Positions 31,401-37,100 of a stretch of DNA of 64,000 bases are shown here, one piece after another (position 1 is the first letter of the stretch; the number at the start of each line of letters is the position of its first letter). Source of the stretch: Phoronis australis (Eukaryota > Phoronida > Phoronidae). The position numbers were made by a program, and so were the translations under genes. The notes below the pieces were generated by a model. It saw nothing but the letters and a program-made list of their open reading frames with translations, was not told where the DNA came from and searched no databases. Location: the NCBI GenBank assembly GCA_002633005.1, contig NMRA01000345.1, positions 189,073 through 253,072 of the forward strand, in the 5' to 3' direction.

Positions 31401-33129
31401 CTGGCGATTTTAATAGCGTCGAGCCCTGAGCAACAAAGTTTGTTCTGAAATTCAGTTTGGAGGTACCAAAATACTAAAAAGTTTTAACGAAATGAAACTA
31501 GTTCCGATTATTTGTTGTGGCATGTGCGCAACCTTGTTGGAGAAGAATCGTTGACTGAAGAATCAGTAAAAAAAGAAAATGGCCAATAAGTGACACTATA
31601 TTTCATGATGCATTACATCGGACCACAACTTTAGCAGCAGAATAACATTTTTGTCCGATTTTATTTGATCAGGTTTTATGACATCGAGGCAAATTTGTAC
31701 TCCTAGCATACAGCTTTGCACCCAGGCTAGCGGCACTGCCGCCAGCACCACTGGTCATTATTACAGCTCCTGATTTTGAGAACAATGCAATCACTGAATA
31801 ACAGGCCTAAATTCAATGCAGTGGACAAGACTGGTTCCCTGAGTCAGGGACACTTCACACATGTATTCGACAAGTGGCAGTGCATGGCAAGTTCTCGTAT
31901 AGGCAATGACCATCGCCTCTGTTGGCCCGAAGCAGAGGCGATGTAGAGGCTATAGGCGCTCTGTACGCCGGAAGCTTTTCGGCGAATTATGCCTCGCACC
32001 GACTAAACCATCAAAGTCACGTTGTTACAAATACCTTTTGCGCATAGAGGAACACCTTAGGAGGTTGTCGATGTGTTTAATTCCTTCCAACTCGAACAAA
32101 TACTCCCGTTATGAAACTTTTTCCTCGAGCAGTCCCTATTTCAGTTCCCAAAATCGTGAACTCAACTTTTTCATTTTTTTAACAAGGCCGAAGGTCAGAA
32201 GTTGCGGACCTACCGGCGAACTTTGAAAGCTGAAATTCCCGCCCTTCGCGTACGTGCTGCCGGGAACCAGCCGTGCATTTGCCGTGTTGTTAAACATTAA
32301 AATGTCAAATATGTGCAAAAAGACTATTAAATGTCATATCAACAGCATTTGTTTTTATCAAATACAAACAATGATTCATTGAAATACAATCAGTTTCAAG
32401 TAACGCCAATTAAAGACAAGTATAAGTGGTGGCATTTTGGAAACGAACATTTGACTGCCAAGACCGCAATGGCTCACCTTTGGCCTATTTAAAGATTGAG
32501 GTCATGAATTGGAGCGTGCGCAGTATAAAAAAGTTGAGTTCACGATTTTGGGAACTGAAATAGGGACTGCTCGAAGAAAAAGTTTCATAACGGGAGTATT
32601 TGTTCGAGTTGGAAGGAATTAAACACACCGACAACCTCCTAAGGTGTTCCTCTATGCGCAAAAGGTAGTTGTAACATCGTGACTTTGATGGTTTAGTCGG
32701 TGCGAGGCATAATTCGCCGAAAAGCTTCCGGCGTACAGAGCGCCTATAGCCTCTACATCGCCTCTGCTTCGGGCCAACAGAGGCGATGGTCATTGCCTAG
32801 TTCTCGTAGAGATTTGCGTTTTCTTGAGCAGACCTACGAACGCAGCCCAGGTAAAAATCTAGAATTACACTTGATCAGCAGGTGCATTTTACACCATACG
32901 ACGCGAAAAGTTACTAGTACCAGCAATCACATTAACACATACTTTCAGTTATTATTTCTAAGAGTAAAATTGCTCAGCAGTGGCCCTGACGTGCAACAGT
33001 AACAAAATATCAAAAAACGAGCGAAAATTCAGACCGGAAATCTGCGCGCTTTACCTGGTTTCGACTGTAAGGTTTATCTTGGTTCCGACTTTTCTTAGCC
33101 TTTATCTTCCCACCAGCGTCGGAATCCAT
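4365..33129 (-). CDS. NUP153: Nuclear pore complex protein Nup153, 24 coding exons (whole gene span)
   Basis: Nup153 is a nuclear basket FG nucleoporin. It binds transport receptors through FG repeats and Ran through RanBP2-type zinc fingers. The model joins 24 exons by GT-AG sites with matching phases, giving about 1763 codons against about 1475 in human. Order: basic N-terminus (aa 1-25), amphipathic helix SLLNRIKDSVKEVL (from aa 26), family motif SPFYPGKTTYGG (exon 5), TAKRILETLEKM (exon 6), GKMKREKT (exon 10), GSVMDIL/GSVMDVL motifs (exon 12), four intact zinc fingers plus degenerate ones (aa 654-959), FG repeats (aa 960-1732) and basic tail RLIKKATRKLRR. The start is the ATG of MDSDAGGKIKAKK, which matches the human start region. 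Exons (high to low): 33129-33055, 27259-26857, 25508-25314, 24867-24734, 23942-23820, 23615-23490, 23291-23232, 22406-22344, 21463-21306, 20859-20778, 19950-19693, 18663-18381, 17043-16673, 16315-16019, 15553-15401, 13580-13484, 12464-11253, 10758-10603, 10202-10158, 9308-9159, 8866-8303, 6691-6597, 5191-5094, 4458-4365. Identity is near certain; individual splice sites are inferred without transcripts. Confidence 0.96.
4459..6596 (-). other. NUP153 introns 23 and 22
   Basis: Two introns around exon 23. Apart from splice sites, I see no RNA gene, complete mobile element or other structure in 4459-5093 or 5192-6596. Confidence 0.6.
5094..5191 (-). CDS. NUP153: NUP153 exon 23
   Basis: Encodes GTDSQGPNAGGFNFGSADAQ then PTFNFSAGPVQF. 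The donor GTGAGT overlaps an in-frame TGA (TTC AAG TGA if unspliced). Splicing to exon 24 instead gives Asn and the conserved basic tail, so the splice is preferred over the stop. Confidence 0.9.
6597..6691 (-). CDS. NUP153: NUP153 exon 22
   Basis: Encodes ASTFNPNATSGFNFSAAANA then PTPGVFNFNASQ. It is FxFx-type, like the human FNFTNNSPSGVFTFG near the C-terminus. Acceptor TTTCAG, donor GTATGT, leaves in phase 0. Confidence 0.93.
7568..7845 (-). pseudogene. Second, truncated copy of NUP153 exon 21 (probable allelic assembly duplicate)
   Basis: Repeats the 3' half of exon 21 with its donor and downstream intron, then stops at the N at 7846, without the 5' half or an acceptor. Differences from the complete copy include one Ser to Ala change (TSAFG to TAAFG) and scattered intron substitutions. 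Probably the other haplotype. Confidence 0.82.
7900..8069. mobile_element. Terminal fragment of an interspersed repeat (ACGGGTGGT family)
   Basis: Contains AAAATTACGGGTGGT twice, ATATGGGTGGTGGG, a C-run, and the terminus ACTGGAACAGCCCTT ending exactly where the second allele copy begins. Related sequence lies at 42895-43024 (GCTGGAAGAGCCCTT) and 55855-55915. Superfamily unknown. Confidence 0.6.
8303..8866 (-). CDS. NUP153: NUP153 exon 21, nine-residue PPAFGST array
   Basis: Encodes about sixteen near-perfect repeats of nine residues, consensus NPPAFGSTA, each with one FG, then FSTPFASQ, GGFSFGSS and STFGTPSTN. Acceptor TTTGCAG, donor GTAAGG. Extremely regular FG spacing for a Nup153. A truncated allelic copy is at 7568-7845. 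Confidence 0.94.
9159..9308 (-). CDS. NUP153: NUP153 exon 20, FG repeats
   Basis: Encodes GSTNSPFNGPSAVSQTPTFG and later TFSFGSQ. Acceptor TTCCAG, donor GTACGT, phase 1 at both ends. The terminal C joins AA of exon 21 to give Gln. Confidence 0.9.
10158..10202 (-). CDS. NUP153: NUP153 exon 19, 45-nt microexon
   Basis: Fifteen codons, DSEPQAKKSANTFGT, one FG dipeptide. Acceptor CTTTCAG, donor GTAGGA. The length is a multiple of three and phase 1 at both ends, so it is skippable. Assignment rests on phase and splice sites only. Confidence 0.75.
10603..10758 (-). CDS. NUP153: NUP153 exon 18
   Basis: 52 codons, GPFSSLPSDQPKPASTATFN then FGKTPQLSDTVPNIF, with one FNFG. Acceptor TTCTAG, donor GTAAAA. 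Enters and leaves in phase 1. Confidence 0.9.
11253..12464 (-). CDS. NUP153: NUP153 exon 17, large FG-repeat exon
   Basis: The largest exon, 1212 nt, entering and leaving in phase 1. It is Ser/Thr/Lys-rich with spaced FG dipeptides: IKFSFG, FVFG, FAFG, FNFGAAP, FIFG, FTFGAAK, KPVFG. These bind import and export receptors. Near the start, one unit of roughly 45 residues (SVFKSV..VTKEGS..GGFQFKGPS) occurs twice in tandem. Acceptor TTCACAG, donor GTACAC. Confidence 0.95.
11949..12240 (-). repeat. Tandem duplication inside NUP153 exon 17
   Basis: Two copies (about 11949-12074 and 12102-12240) encode the same unit, SVFKSV(A/T)VTKEGS to GGFQFKGPS, differing by a few codons and a three-residue insertion (ADN). 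The frame is kept, so it lengthens the FG region. Confidence 0.9.
12465..13483 (-). other. NUP153 intron 16
   Basis: AT-rich intron of about 1 kb. An imperfect palindrome rich in ACACA/TGTGT lies at 12858-12898. No element with defined ends was recognised. Confidence 0.5.
13484..13580 (-). CDS. NUP153: NUP153 exon 16, last zinc finger
   Basis: Encodes TKKSSEPWECITCAVNNKG and CAACETPRPG, an intact finger (W935, Cys 937/940/951/954). CETPRPG closely resembles the human CETPKPG. Acceptor CTGTAG, donor GTAGGT, leaving in phase 1. Confidence 0.95.
14763..14888. repeat. 18-bp tandem repeat, seven copies
   Basis: Seven head-to-tail copies of GCCATGGTCTCCTCAATG, essentially without divergence, in intron 15. 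They are open in several frames only because 18 is a multiple of three. The uniformity suggests recent expansion and likely length polymorphism. Confidence 0.95.
15036..15190 (+). repeat. Unit of the CTCF-like satellite family in intron 15
   Basis: Contains CCACTAGGGGGCACC (15056-15070) followed by ACAGTAGTCGGATCC, and a tail with GCGGTTCGGCAGATACAGAA. The same architecture forms arrays at 37.9-38.4 kb and 41.8-42.4 kb. Confidence 0.6.
15401..15553 (-). CDS. NUP153: NUP153 exon 15, degenerate zinc finger
   Basis: Starts LPGEWHCGSCLIFQKPD and continues CVASQSNKPG. W881 and Cys 883, 886 and 897 are present, but the fourth zinc ligand is Ser900 (codon TCC), and the usual Asn before Lys-Pro is Gln. 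Phase 0 at both ends. Acceptor GTGTGTAG, donor GTAATT. Confidence 0.9.
16019..16315 (-). CDS. NUP153: NUP153 exon 14, two RanBP2-type zinc fingers
   Basis: 99 codons, phase 0. Two intact fingers: VGSWDCETCLITNKP (W782, Cys 784/787/798/801) and AGSWECDMCMIRNKP (W828, Cys 830/833/844/847). Linkers QSSKP, PPPFIQKH and the end KGLFGQEK repeat those of exon 13, so the two exons arose by duplication. In Nup153 such fingers bind Ran. Confidence 0.96.
16673..17043 (-). CDS. NUP153: NUP153 exon 13, one intact zinc finger and two vestiges
   Basis: Acceptor TTTTTCAG. After KTKSSGFLFGKPP comes half a zinc finger, NKPDAPTCAAFQSSKP, whose final Cys is Phe and whose first CxxC is missing. Next is an intact RanBP2-type finger: W708, Cys 710, 713, 724 and 727, with the usual Asn-Lys-Pro. 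A third module keeps the linker PPVQKHK but has lost the finger core. It ends KGLFVQVK before donor GTGAGG. Confidence 0.93.
17297..17375. repeat. Short palindromic repeat in NUP153 intron 12
   Basis: Perfect 16-bp inverted arms, TTTTGAGAACCAGTTT (17304-17319) and its complement (17342-17357), around a 22-nt loop, followed by CCGGGACCC. A diverged copy is at 26705-26775, so it is an interspersed element, probably a small MITE. Confidence 0.65.
17725..18645. repeat. Duplicated 460-bp block around NUP153 exon 12, joined through an N at 18185
   Basis: 17725-18184 and 18186-18645 are the same sequence with about four substitutions, all intronic. They abut at one N. This is most simply two haplotypes assembled in tandem. 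Confidence 0.9.
17920..18184 (-). pseudogene. Second, truncated copy of NUP153 exon 12 (probable allelic assembly duplicate)
   Basis: Matches exon 12 base for base over the visible exon but stops at the single N at 18185. It therefore lacks the first codons and the splice acceptor. The flanking intron is also copied, with about four substitutions. Without an acceptor it cannot be spliced as an exon. The simplest reading is that two haplotypes were joined at the N. Confidence 0.85.
18381..18663 (-). CDS. NUP153: NUP153 exon 12, doubled GSVMD(I/V)L motif
   Basis: Starts EFKFTSPVDVSKLAKAKAK. Two copies of a conserved motif follow, ELKAGSVMDILGKPV and ELVTGSVMDVLKKG, where human has one (ILKEGSVLDILKSPG). 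The donor is GTAAGC, phase 1. This is the complete copy, with an acceptor CCCCAG; a truncated near-identical copy lies at 17920-18184. Confidence 0.93.
18709..18942 (-). mobile_element. tRNA-derived SINE with LINE-type tail (copy 1)
   Basis: Read on the minus strand: a tRNA-like head with GTGGCCTAGTGGGATAGG and the B-box GGTTCAAGTCCC, a middle part, then a tail containing GGCCTGCGCACGTCTGGTAC and TGCAATTATTG. Direct repeats AATCACATG flank it (18700-18708 and 18943-18951), the expected target-site duplication. It lies in NUP153 intron 11 in sense orientation. Confidence 0.88.
19693..19950 (-). CDS. NUP153: NUP153 exon 11
   Basis: 86 codons, phase 0. Starts VEAPDLPTGVTLPINS, matching human VPVLPKISLPITSS, then MSGFNFTPLF and FLFSSPIKK, early FxF-type motifs. 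Acceptor TTTGAAG, donor GTATGG. Confidence 0.93.
20778..20859 (-). CDS. NUP153: NUP153 exon 10, GKMKREKT block
   Basis: Continues the glycine codon from exon 9 and encodes VTAKSGGKMKREKTQHYS then VRKMEDEDM, aligning with human GGGKMRRERTRFVASKP and its EEEEM run. The donor is GTGTGT. A cryptic GTAAGA donor lies 20 nt into the exon, but using it would break the frame with exon 11. Confidence 0.9.
21306..21463 (-). CDS. NUP153: NUP153 exon 9
   Basis: Encodes SMVASGPPVSRRTTPRPASV and a Ser/Thr-rich continuation ending TSGNSSAG. Acceptor TGTCCAG, donor GTAAGG, leaving in phase 2. The sequence is poorly conserved; it is placed by frame and by the match of exon 10 that follows. Confidence 0.85.
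22344..22406 (-). CDS. NUP153: NUP153 exon 8
   Basis: 21 codons (PSSYNRRPAYLRQSASRTPS, then E), phase 0 at both ends. It corresponds to the human SVYFKPSLTPSGE region. Acceptor TTTCAG, donor GTAGGC. Confidence 0.85.
23232..23291 (-). CDS. NUP153: NUP153 exon 7
   Basis: 20 codons, DARKIPSNQSSLEDSVLQFT, continuing the human DAKRIPSIVSSPL register. Donor GTGAGT. Phase 0 at both ends, so it could be skipped without a frameshift. Confidence 0.92.
23345..23372 (+). repeat. ACCA microsatellite
   Basis: Run of AACC/ACCA tetranucleotides in intron 6. Simple repeat, no function inferred. Confidence 0.85.
23490..23615 (-). CDS. NUP153: NUP153 exon 6
   Basis: 42 codons, SSPARRQVKVKQL then STAKRILETLEKMATPLA, aligning with human APVRRQMKAKQL and STARRILQSLEKMSSPLA. 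Belongs to the conserved Nup153 N-terminal region. Acceptor CTTTCAG, donor GTACGC. Confidence 0.95.
23820..23942 (-). CDS. NUP153: NUP153 exon 5, conserved SPFYPGKTTYGG block
   Basis: 41 codons in phase 0. SPFYPGKTTYGG is almost identical to human Nup153 and is the strongest single proof of identity. It is followed by SLRRSRLGAAAPYQ, matching the human RQSKLRNTPYQ. The donor is GTTTGT, a weaker form. Confidence 0.97.
24159..24401 (+). mobile_element. tRNA-derived SINE with LINE-type tail (copy 2)
   Basis: Head GTGTGGCCTGGTTGATAAGT with the B-box GGTTCGAGTCC at 24217-24227, tail GAGGCCTGCGCACGTCTGGT near 24346 and a T-rich end. A perfect 13-bp duplication AATGACGACTTGT flanks it (24146-24158, 24402-24414). 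It lies in NUP153 intron 4, antisense to the gene. Confidence 0.93.
24734..24867 (-). CDS. NUP153: NUP153 exon 4
   Basis: Acceptor TTTTCAG, donor GTAAGT. It enters in phase 1 and leaves in phase 0. The product is Ser-rich (SNSSQLLDKSRTLWSDES, then SFSNRPSFTVSSFATSSI), matching the region just before the conserved YPGKTTYGG block. Confidence 0.9.
25314..25508 (-). CDS. NUP153: NUP153 exon 3
   Basis: Starts with GDDNVSESSDVSNSVVSS, comparable to human DDDNISTTSGFSSRAS. A charged stretch follows (DDRKLEQLNKELTPLEPDEE). Two donors keep the phase: GTGAGA at 25313 (chosen as closer to consensus) and GTAGTG six bases earlier in the transcript. They differ by two residues, so alternative donor use is possible. 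Confidence 0.85.
25660..26168. mobile_element. hAT-like MITE with CAGGGCTTGGAAT ends
   Basis: Starts CAGGGCTTGGAATGACC and ends with the complement of CAGGGCTTGGAAT. The 6-bp direct repeat AAATCC flanks it (25654-25659, 26169-26174). The interior is rich in CCGCGG. A related start (ACTTGGAATGACCAATGAC) is at about 29160. CAGGG ends suggest the hAT superfamily; the short target duplication is unusual but known for some hAT groups. Confidence 0.75.
26705..26775. repeat. Diverged copy of the 17.3-kb palindromic repeat
   Basis: GCATTTTGAGCACCAGTTTT then CTCCAC, later TTGAAAACCGGGTCCC, the same order as at 17301-17367. Located in intron 2 near the exon 2 donor. Confidence 0.6.
26857..27259 (-). 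CDS. NUP153: NUP153 exon 2, amphipathic helix
   Basis: The acceptor TTTCAG is followed in phase 0 by SLLNRIKDSVKEVLSPSWL, which aligns with the human membrane-binding amphipathic helix (ILSRVTESVKNIVPGWL). The rest is Ser/Pro/Thr-rich and disordered, with TPPKTVFGKP and RATPIENG. The donor is GTGAGT and the exon ends in phase 1. Confidence 0.93.
28052..28622. mobile_element. hAT-like MITE, ends CA(G/A)TGCTCGA
   Basis: Left end CAGTGCTCGACGCC followed by TCGCATTTGGTGACCTGG; right end is the complement of CAATGCTCGATTTGGTGACC. The 5-bp duplication GAGAT flanks it (28047-28051, 28623-28627). Inside the right end, TGGTCGCATTGGCAACCC is repeated three times with variation. Confidence 0.75.
29230..29335. 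repeat. Subterminal tandem repeat CGCGTCCTGTTTAAA
   Basis: About four units of 20-22 bp, CGCGTCCTGTTTAAAAATCC and variants, just inside the left end of the element at 29206. Such subterminal repeats are typical transposase-binding regions in hAT elements. Confidence 0.75.
30319..30319. other. Single N
   Basis: Ambiguous base or join inside hAT-like sequence in intron 1; possible assembly junction. Confidence 0.9.
31288..31288. other. Single N
   Basis: Ambiguous base or join just left of the CAGGGCTCGAC-type terminus; possible assembly junction. Confidence 0.9.
31900..32799. mobile_element. 900-bp foldback (Mutator-like) element with 9-bp target-site duplication
   Basis: Two long inverted arms of about 272 bp (31900-32171 and 32526-32799), nearly identical, around a 354-bp unique centre. 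Outer end TAGGCAATGACCATCGCC. The perfect duplication GTTCTCGTA lies at 31891-31899 and 32800-32808. Nine-base duplications with very long inverted repeats are typical of Mutator/foldback elements. The open frames in each arm mirror each other, are not conserved domains, and I do not call them genes. It lies in NUP153 intron 1. Confidence 0.93.
33055..33129 (-). CDS. NUP153: NUP153 exon 1, start codon and basic N-terminus
   Basis: Exactly 25 codons from ATG (33129-33127) to the donor GTAAAG. The peptide MDSDAGGKIKAKKSRNQ is short and basic, like the human GGKIR start. Phase 0 matches exon 2, which lies 5.8 kb away. Non-coding 5' exons further upstream cannot be excluded. Confidence 0.9.
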
Positions 33130-33290
33130 GATTAAATATACAATTACTTATGTCAAGCCAAAATGCACGGTGTGTTTCAAAATAAAGTAAAAACTACACC
33201 ATTCTGAAATCACGTTTATGCTGAAAAGATGGCGGTTTCTTCGCAATTGTTGATTGGTTAAAAATGTATAGCACGTGACTTCATTGTCAG
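33130..33290 (-). promoter_or_regulatory. Probable NUP153 core promoter / 5' UTR
   Basis: Read on the minus strand upstream of the ATG: CCGCCATCTT (33235-33226, YY1-like), AACCAATC (33259-33252, CCAAT box) and GTCACGTGC (33279-33271, E-box). I see no TATA box. This set is common in housekeeping promoters. The transcription start is not visible. Confidence 0.6.
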
Positions 33291-34165
33291 CAGTACACTC
33301 TCTAGGACGTTTTCGGAATTAAATTCATTACAGCAAAGACATGTCGTGCAGACAAGCGGTTTATTCGATTTTTTTTCAAAAGCAAGCAGATTAGTTATAG
33401 AGAAACGTTCGCCCTAACCTCATTCCAACAGTACAGGCTTCGTGAATTAATCATTAGAACCCACATGTAACTTGTGTGACTGTGAACATAGGCGGATTTA
33501 GGGGGGGGGGCAGGGGCCCGGCCCCCCCCTTGGCTGCCGCAAAAAATAATACAGTAAGAGCGTAGGGAAATGGTGATTTTATTAATTAACCCCGGTAATT
33601 AAAATTATACGGATGAAAAAAGATTTAAATGTGTGCAGTTTTAGTGTTGGGGGGGGCTCAAATCCAATTTCAAGTGTCAAATTCGGAACACGGCGCATCC
33701 GTAACGGAGCTATGGCTAAGTATAGGCTCTCCCGCGATATCCCAGGCGACCGGCAGTGGCGCTGCGCACTACGACTCCGTTTCCGTCGTCTGCTCCACTG
33801 TGCAATGAAGAAAATTTACTTCATTTTTAAAGAAAATGGAATCTGAGTGACGATGAAAAAACAGAAGCTGCTGGCAAGTTGTGAATTTTAATCGAAGCCT
33901 TAGTGAATCACTCAGAATGGCGCAATACTCTCTTTGTCAAACCTTATCATAAGACGATTTCCAAAGCAATCCCGTCATTATTGCCAACACGAAAAACTGG
34001 ATTTGGTCTTTTGGGCATTTGAAGACTATTTCAAATACGACAAATTTGTTAAGAATTGATGGCACAAAATATAAAACGTGTAATACGCATTACAAAAAGA
34101 ATTAGGTTTCGCGCGCAAACGCTGTGGACCATAAAGAAGTAGGTCTTTTAGTATAAGATTAGTAG
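33291..34165. other. Upstream flank; fragment of a GGCGGATTTAGGGG repeat
   Basis: Contains GGCGGATTTA followed by a G-run and CCCGGCCCC at 33490-33533, a terminus type also seen at 47.65 and 60.07 kb. Nothing else recognised. Confidence 0.5.
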
Positions 34166-37100
34166 TTAAGAGGCAGTCCATATAAAAACCAGTAGATTTT
34201 CAAAAATCAGTCTATACGTCAAAATTTAAAACAACTTCATTTTTTGTACATGGGTAGGTATCCTAACAAAAACCCAAATGCCAAATTTTGTGCACTCAAT
34301 GACCCCTAATTTCGCCGCTGGAGCATGATAACACAAATTGGCACAATTGGGCATATTAGCCGTCTCAAAAATCGCATGTTTTCAGCAACAAAAGTGAATA
34401 ACATACAAAATAGATCAAAAGCTATATTTTGGTGGCTGAAATAACCAACGTATGCTGTGCATAATTCTGTGTCATTTATTAAAGTTTTGTGCTAGACAGG
34501 GGAGATAATCCACAGACCACTTTTTGGGGCTAATTTTAGTGGCCATTTTTGTGACCTTCTTACTGCCATAAAACACCTTGTAGACTTATGTGACGTTTTG
34601 AACATACAGTTAAAGAGTTAGTCTTGATGACTAAGCAATAAAAAATCTTGCCTCAACTATGCATTTAAGTAAAAATTGTCTTGCAAAACTGTCTATTTTC
34701 ATAGTTTGGAAATGACGAGCAGAGTTTACAGACCGGCCATTTGAACAAACTTTTAGGCAAGAAGTCTGCTTTAAATAGTTATAGAAACCAAGTCTAAACT
34801 CTTTCAAATGAAAACAAGATGTTTTCCGGGTTTATTACGCGGCTAGTATCAAAACTGAACCCGATGACCTTTGCCCACTGAGGGATTCAGTTGAGGTTAA
34901 GCATGAGCATATATAAAAAATGTACGTGTAACCCCGGCTCTTGTATTCTTTCATTTCTTTTACATTATCAAGTTAATTTAAACACTCTGTAGAACTTTTA
35001 AATGGAAATAAATGCCTTTAAGATTAAAGGAGTAAGAATTGATATTTGTAATGACTGGTTTTGAGAGAAGCAGGTGCATTTTAAAAAGACAAAATGGCGG
35101 ACGATGGGTCTTCATGTTCCTTTAGAGTTTATTCTGCATAAAATCCGATCACAAAAGCTTTGTGCTTTAACGAGTTATGTCAAAGACACCACTGAACATT
35201 TGAGATACAGGAAAGTACCTCACAAAACAAGGCCTGTGCCAGAGCCTACGGACTCGTGCTACCCAGAGTCGGTGAATTTCTGACTGAACAGGACCCGAGT
35301 CATGGAAGAGTCAGGTAATGCTGGATGTTACCACTCTGCTTCTCTCCTCCTGAACGTAACAGCCTTGTCAAATTCTACCGGCATTTCTGTTTCGAGATAT
35401 GACTTAAGTGAAAGTCGGAATGGAAAAGATCTCTGTGATCGCCATCGCTCCACTCAAACAACATGCAAAGTACTTTGTAGCCGAAGGTAACAATATCATA
35501 AACTTTCTGGATTTGAAAGAAGCATTACTTTCCAGTGGCCGTGTGAGGGGATGTTATGTGTATGCATGTTCAGTCGATGCAACAAAGTCTTTTCCAAAAT
35601 ACTCAGTTCCTGGTATAAGCACATTCCCAAATTCCCACTATTCCACCCAAGGAATTCGCGTGTGGAAATCATTCCATGTAGGTGACGGTAAGTCGTCTTA
35701 CAAATACTGAGAAAATGGGAAACCTATTTCTCTAAAATACACTAACATCTCTAGACATGGCGGATTTTCAACACCAGGAGTTAAGGTTGGCATTGTATCT
35801 AGTGAAGAGCCTCAACAAAAGTTCCCTTGTACCCAGCAAGGTTACTCGAAATTTTTGCTACAGACGCAGAACTAGGTCAGCATTTGGATGTGGGTAACCA
35901 CTCTGAAATTTTACAGAGGGAAACCACGTATGACCACATCGCACGAAAGCGGTCAGAAATGCTCTCAGATGCAAGAACCGGAGCGTCATTTGAGGCAGCC
36001 TCAGAGTACAGTGTGGATGAGACGAATGCTGAAGCAATAGGTTAGGCTTGAAAAAAGGTAAAATGGCAACAAGATTTTCAGCAAAGGTTAAGAACTTTCT
36101 GACGAACATATTCGATGAAGGAGATAAGTCAGGTAAAAACGTTCATCCTCGGAAGTGCCAAAATGGAGAAAACATTACGAGAACCCACTGTGAAAGTGTT
36201 TACCTGTGATGTTAAGCGAATCGCAGATTGGTGGATTTTTTCGAGGTTGTCTGCAGCAATGTTTCTGCTGAAGATGCTGTTATGTCGTCAGATTTACTGA
36301 ATGAAGTGGTAAATGAGCTCAATTAACGTTTAGCCTAGTTTTGTAGCATACCACGATGTGTGATATATGAAGTCGAGACCGTTTCTTCTGTTTACTTCAT
36401 GTCTGTCATGAATGAGTCATTAATAAAATTGTCTCTCGTGAATTATTTTCTATTGACTGTGAATGTGTACCTTTTTATACCACTGATGATCACACTGGCA
36501 GAAATATTCAGCGTTAAGGTGCCCAATGTGTGGGGGGAACACCAGATTTTTGGCGACTGGTGGCGACTAAAATTTGTAGCAACCAGCAGGGACATTACAA
36601 TATGAACCCAAAGTTACAATGTCTATTGACAAGTTGAAGGATTTTTTGCATTGAACACTAGGGGGCCATATCCACCTTGGGTGCCTTCCTTTGCCTGTGG
36701 CACGAACAAGGCAGATAGAAAACAAGGCAAGGGTGAGTTCAGTAACACTAGAACCTCTCTAAAATCTATCCAAAACCACGTGTTCTCATTTAAAATGCAG
36801 GGCAATATCTCGCGAAGTCATGAATTATAGCAAGGTCCTAGTGTTACTGCTCAGATGCGCTTCAGTCTCCTCGTAAACAAAAGCAGCGCCATCTATCATT
36901 TATAAGCACGCTTGCCAGTTGATTTACGTACATATTTTTTGTAATAAGCAATAATCATCAATGCCGTTTTCAGAGAATGGTAATTAATAATGCTGTCTGC
37001 CTTTTCTCCAAAATACAAGGTTTTTATGTCGTGTTTCGCAAGCTAATTATATGTTCCAAGAGCCCCCTATTGGCAGCAGAGGCAACTGAGAACATGCAAA

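Larger units (their letters stand above)
29905..31428. mobile_element. hAT-like termini CAGGGCTCGAC, overlapping the previous element
   Basis: Left end CAGGGCTCGACATAACGAGC (29905) and right end, the complement of CAGGGCTCGACGCTATT (31428). Both carry repeats of TGCGACCTGG and GCGAGCTG. No clear target duplication. Its span overlaps the element 29206-31161 without nesting, so the two ends may come from different copies or from a misjoin at an N (30319 or 31288). Confidence 0.6.
27260..33054 (-). other. NUP153 intron 1 (5.8 kb), transposon cluster
   Basis: Longest intron. 27260-28051 shows nothing recognisable. Further on are hAT-like relics (28052-28622, 29206-31428), a 20-bp tandem repeat (about 29230-29330) and a 900-bp foldback element (31900-32799). 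Two Ns (30319, 31288) lie inside the hAT relics. Confidence 0.85.

Noticed and set aside
31906-32793. The two mirrored ORFs (MTIASVGPKQRRCRGYRR and so on) as a gene pair
   Set aside because: They are the same sequence in the two arms of the foldback element and have no recognisable domain.
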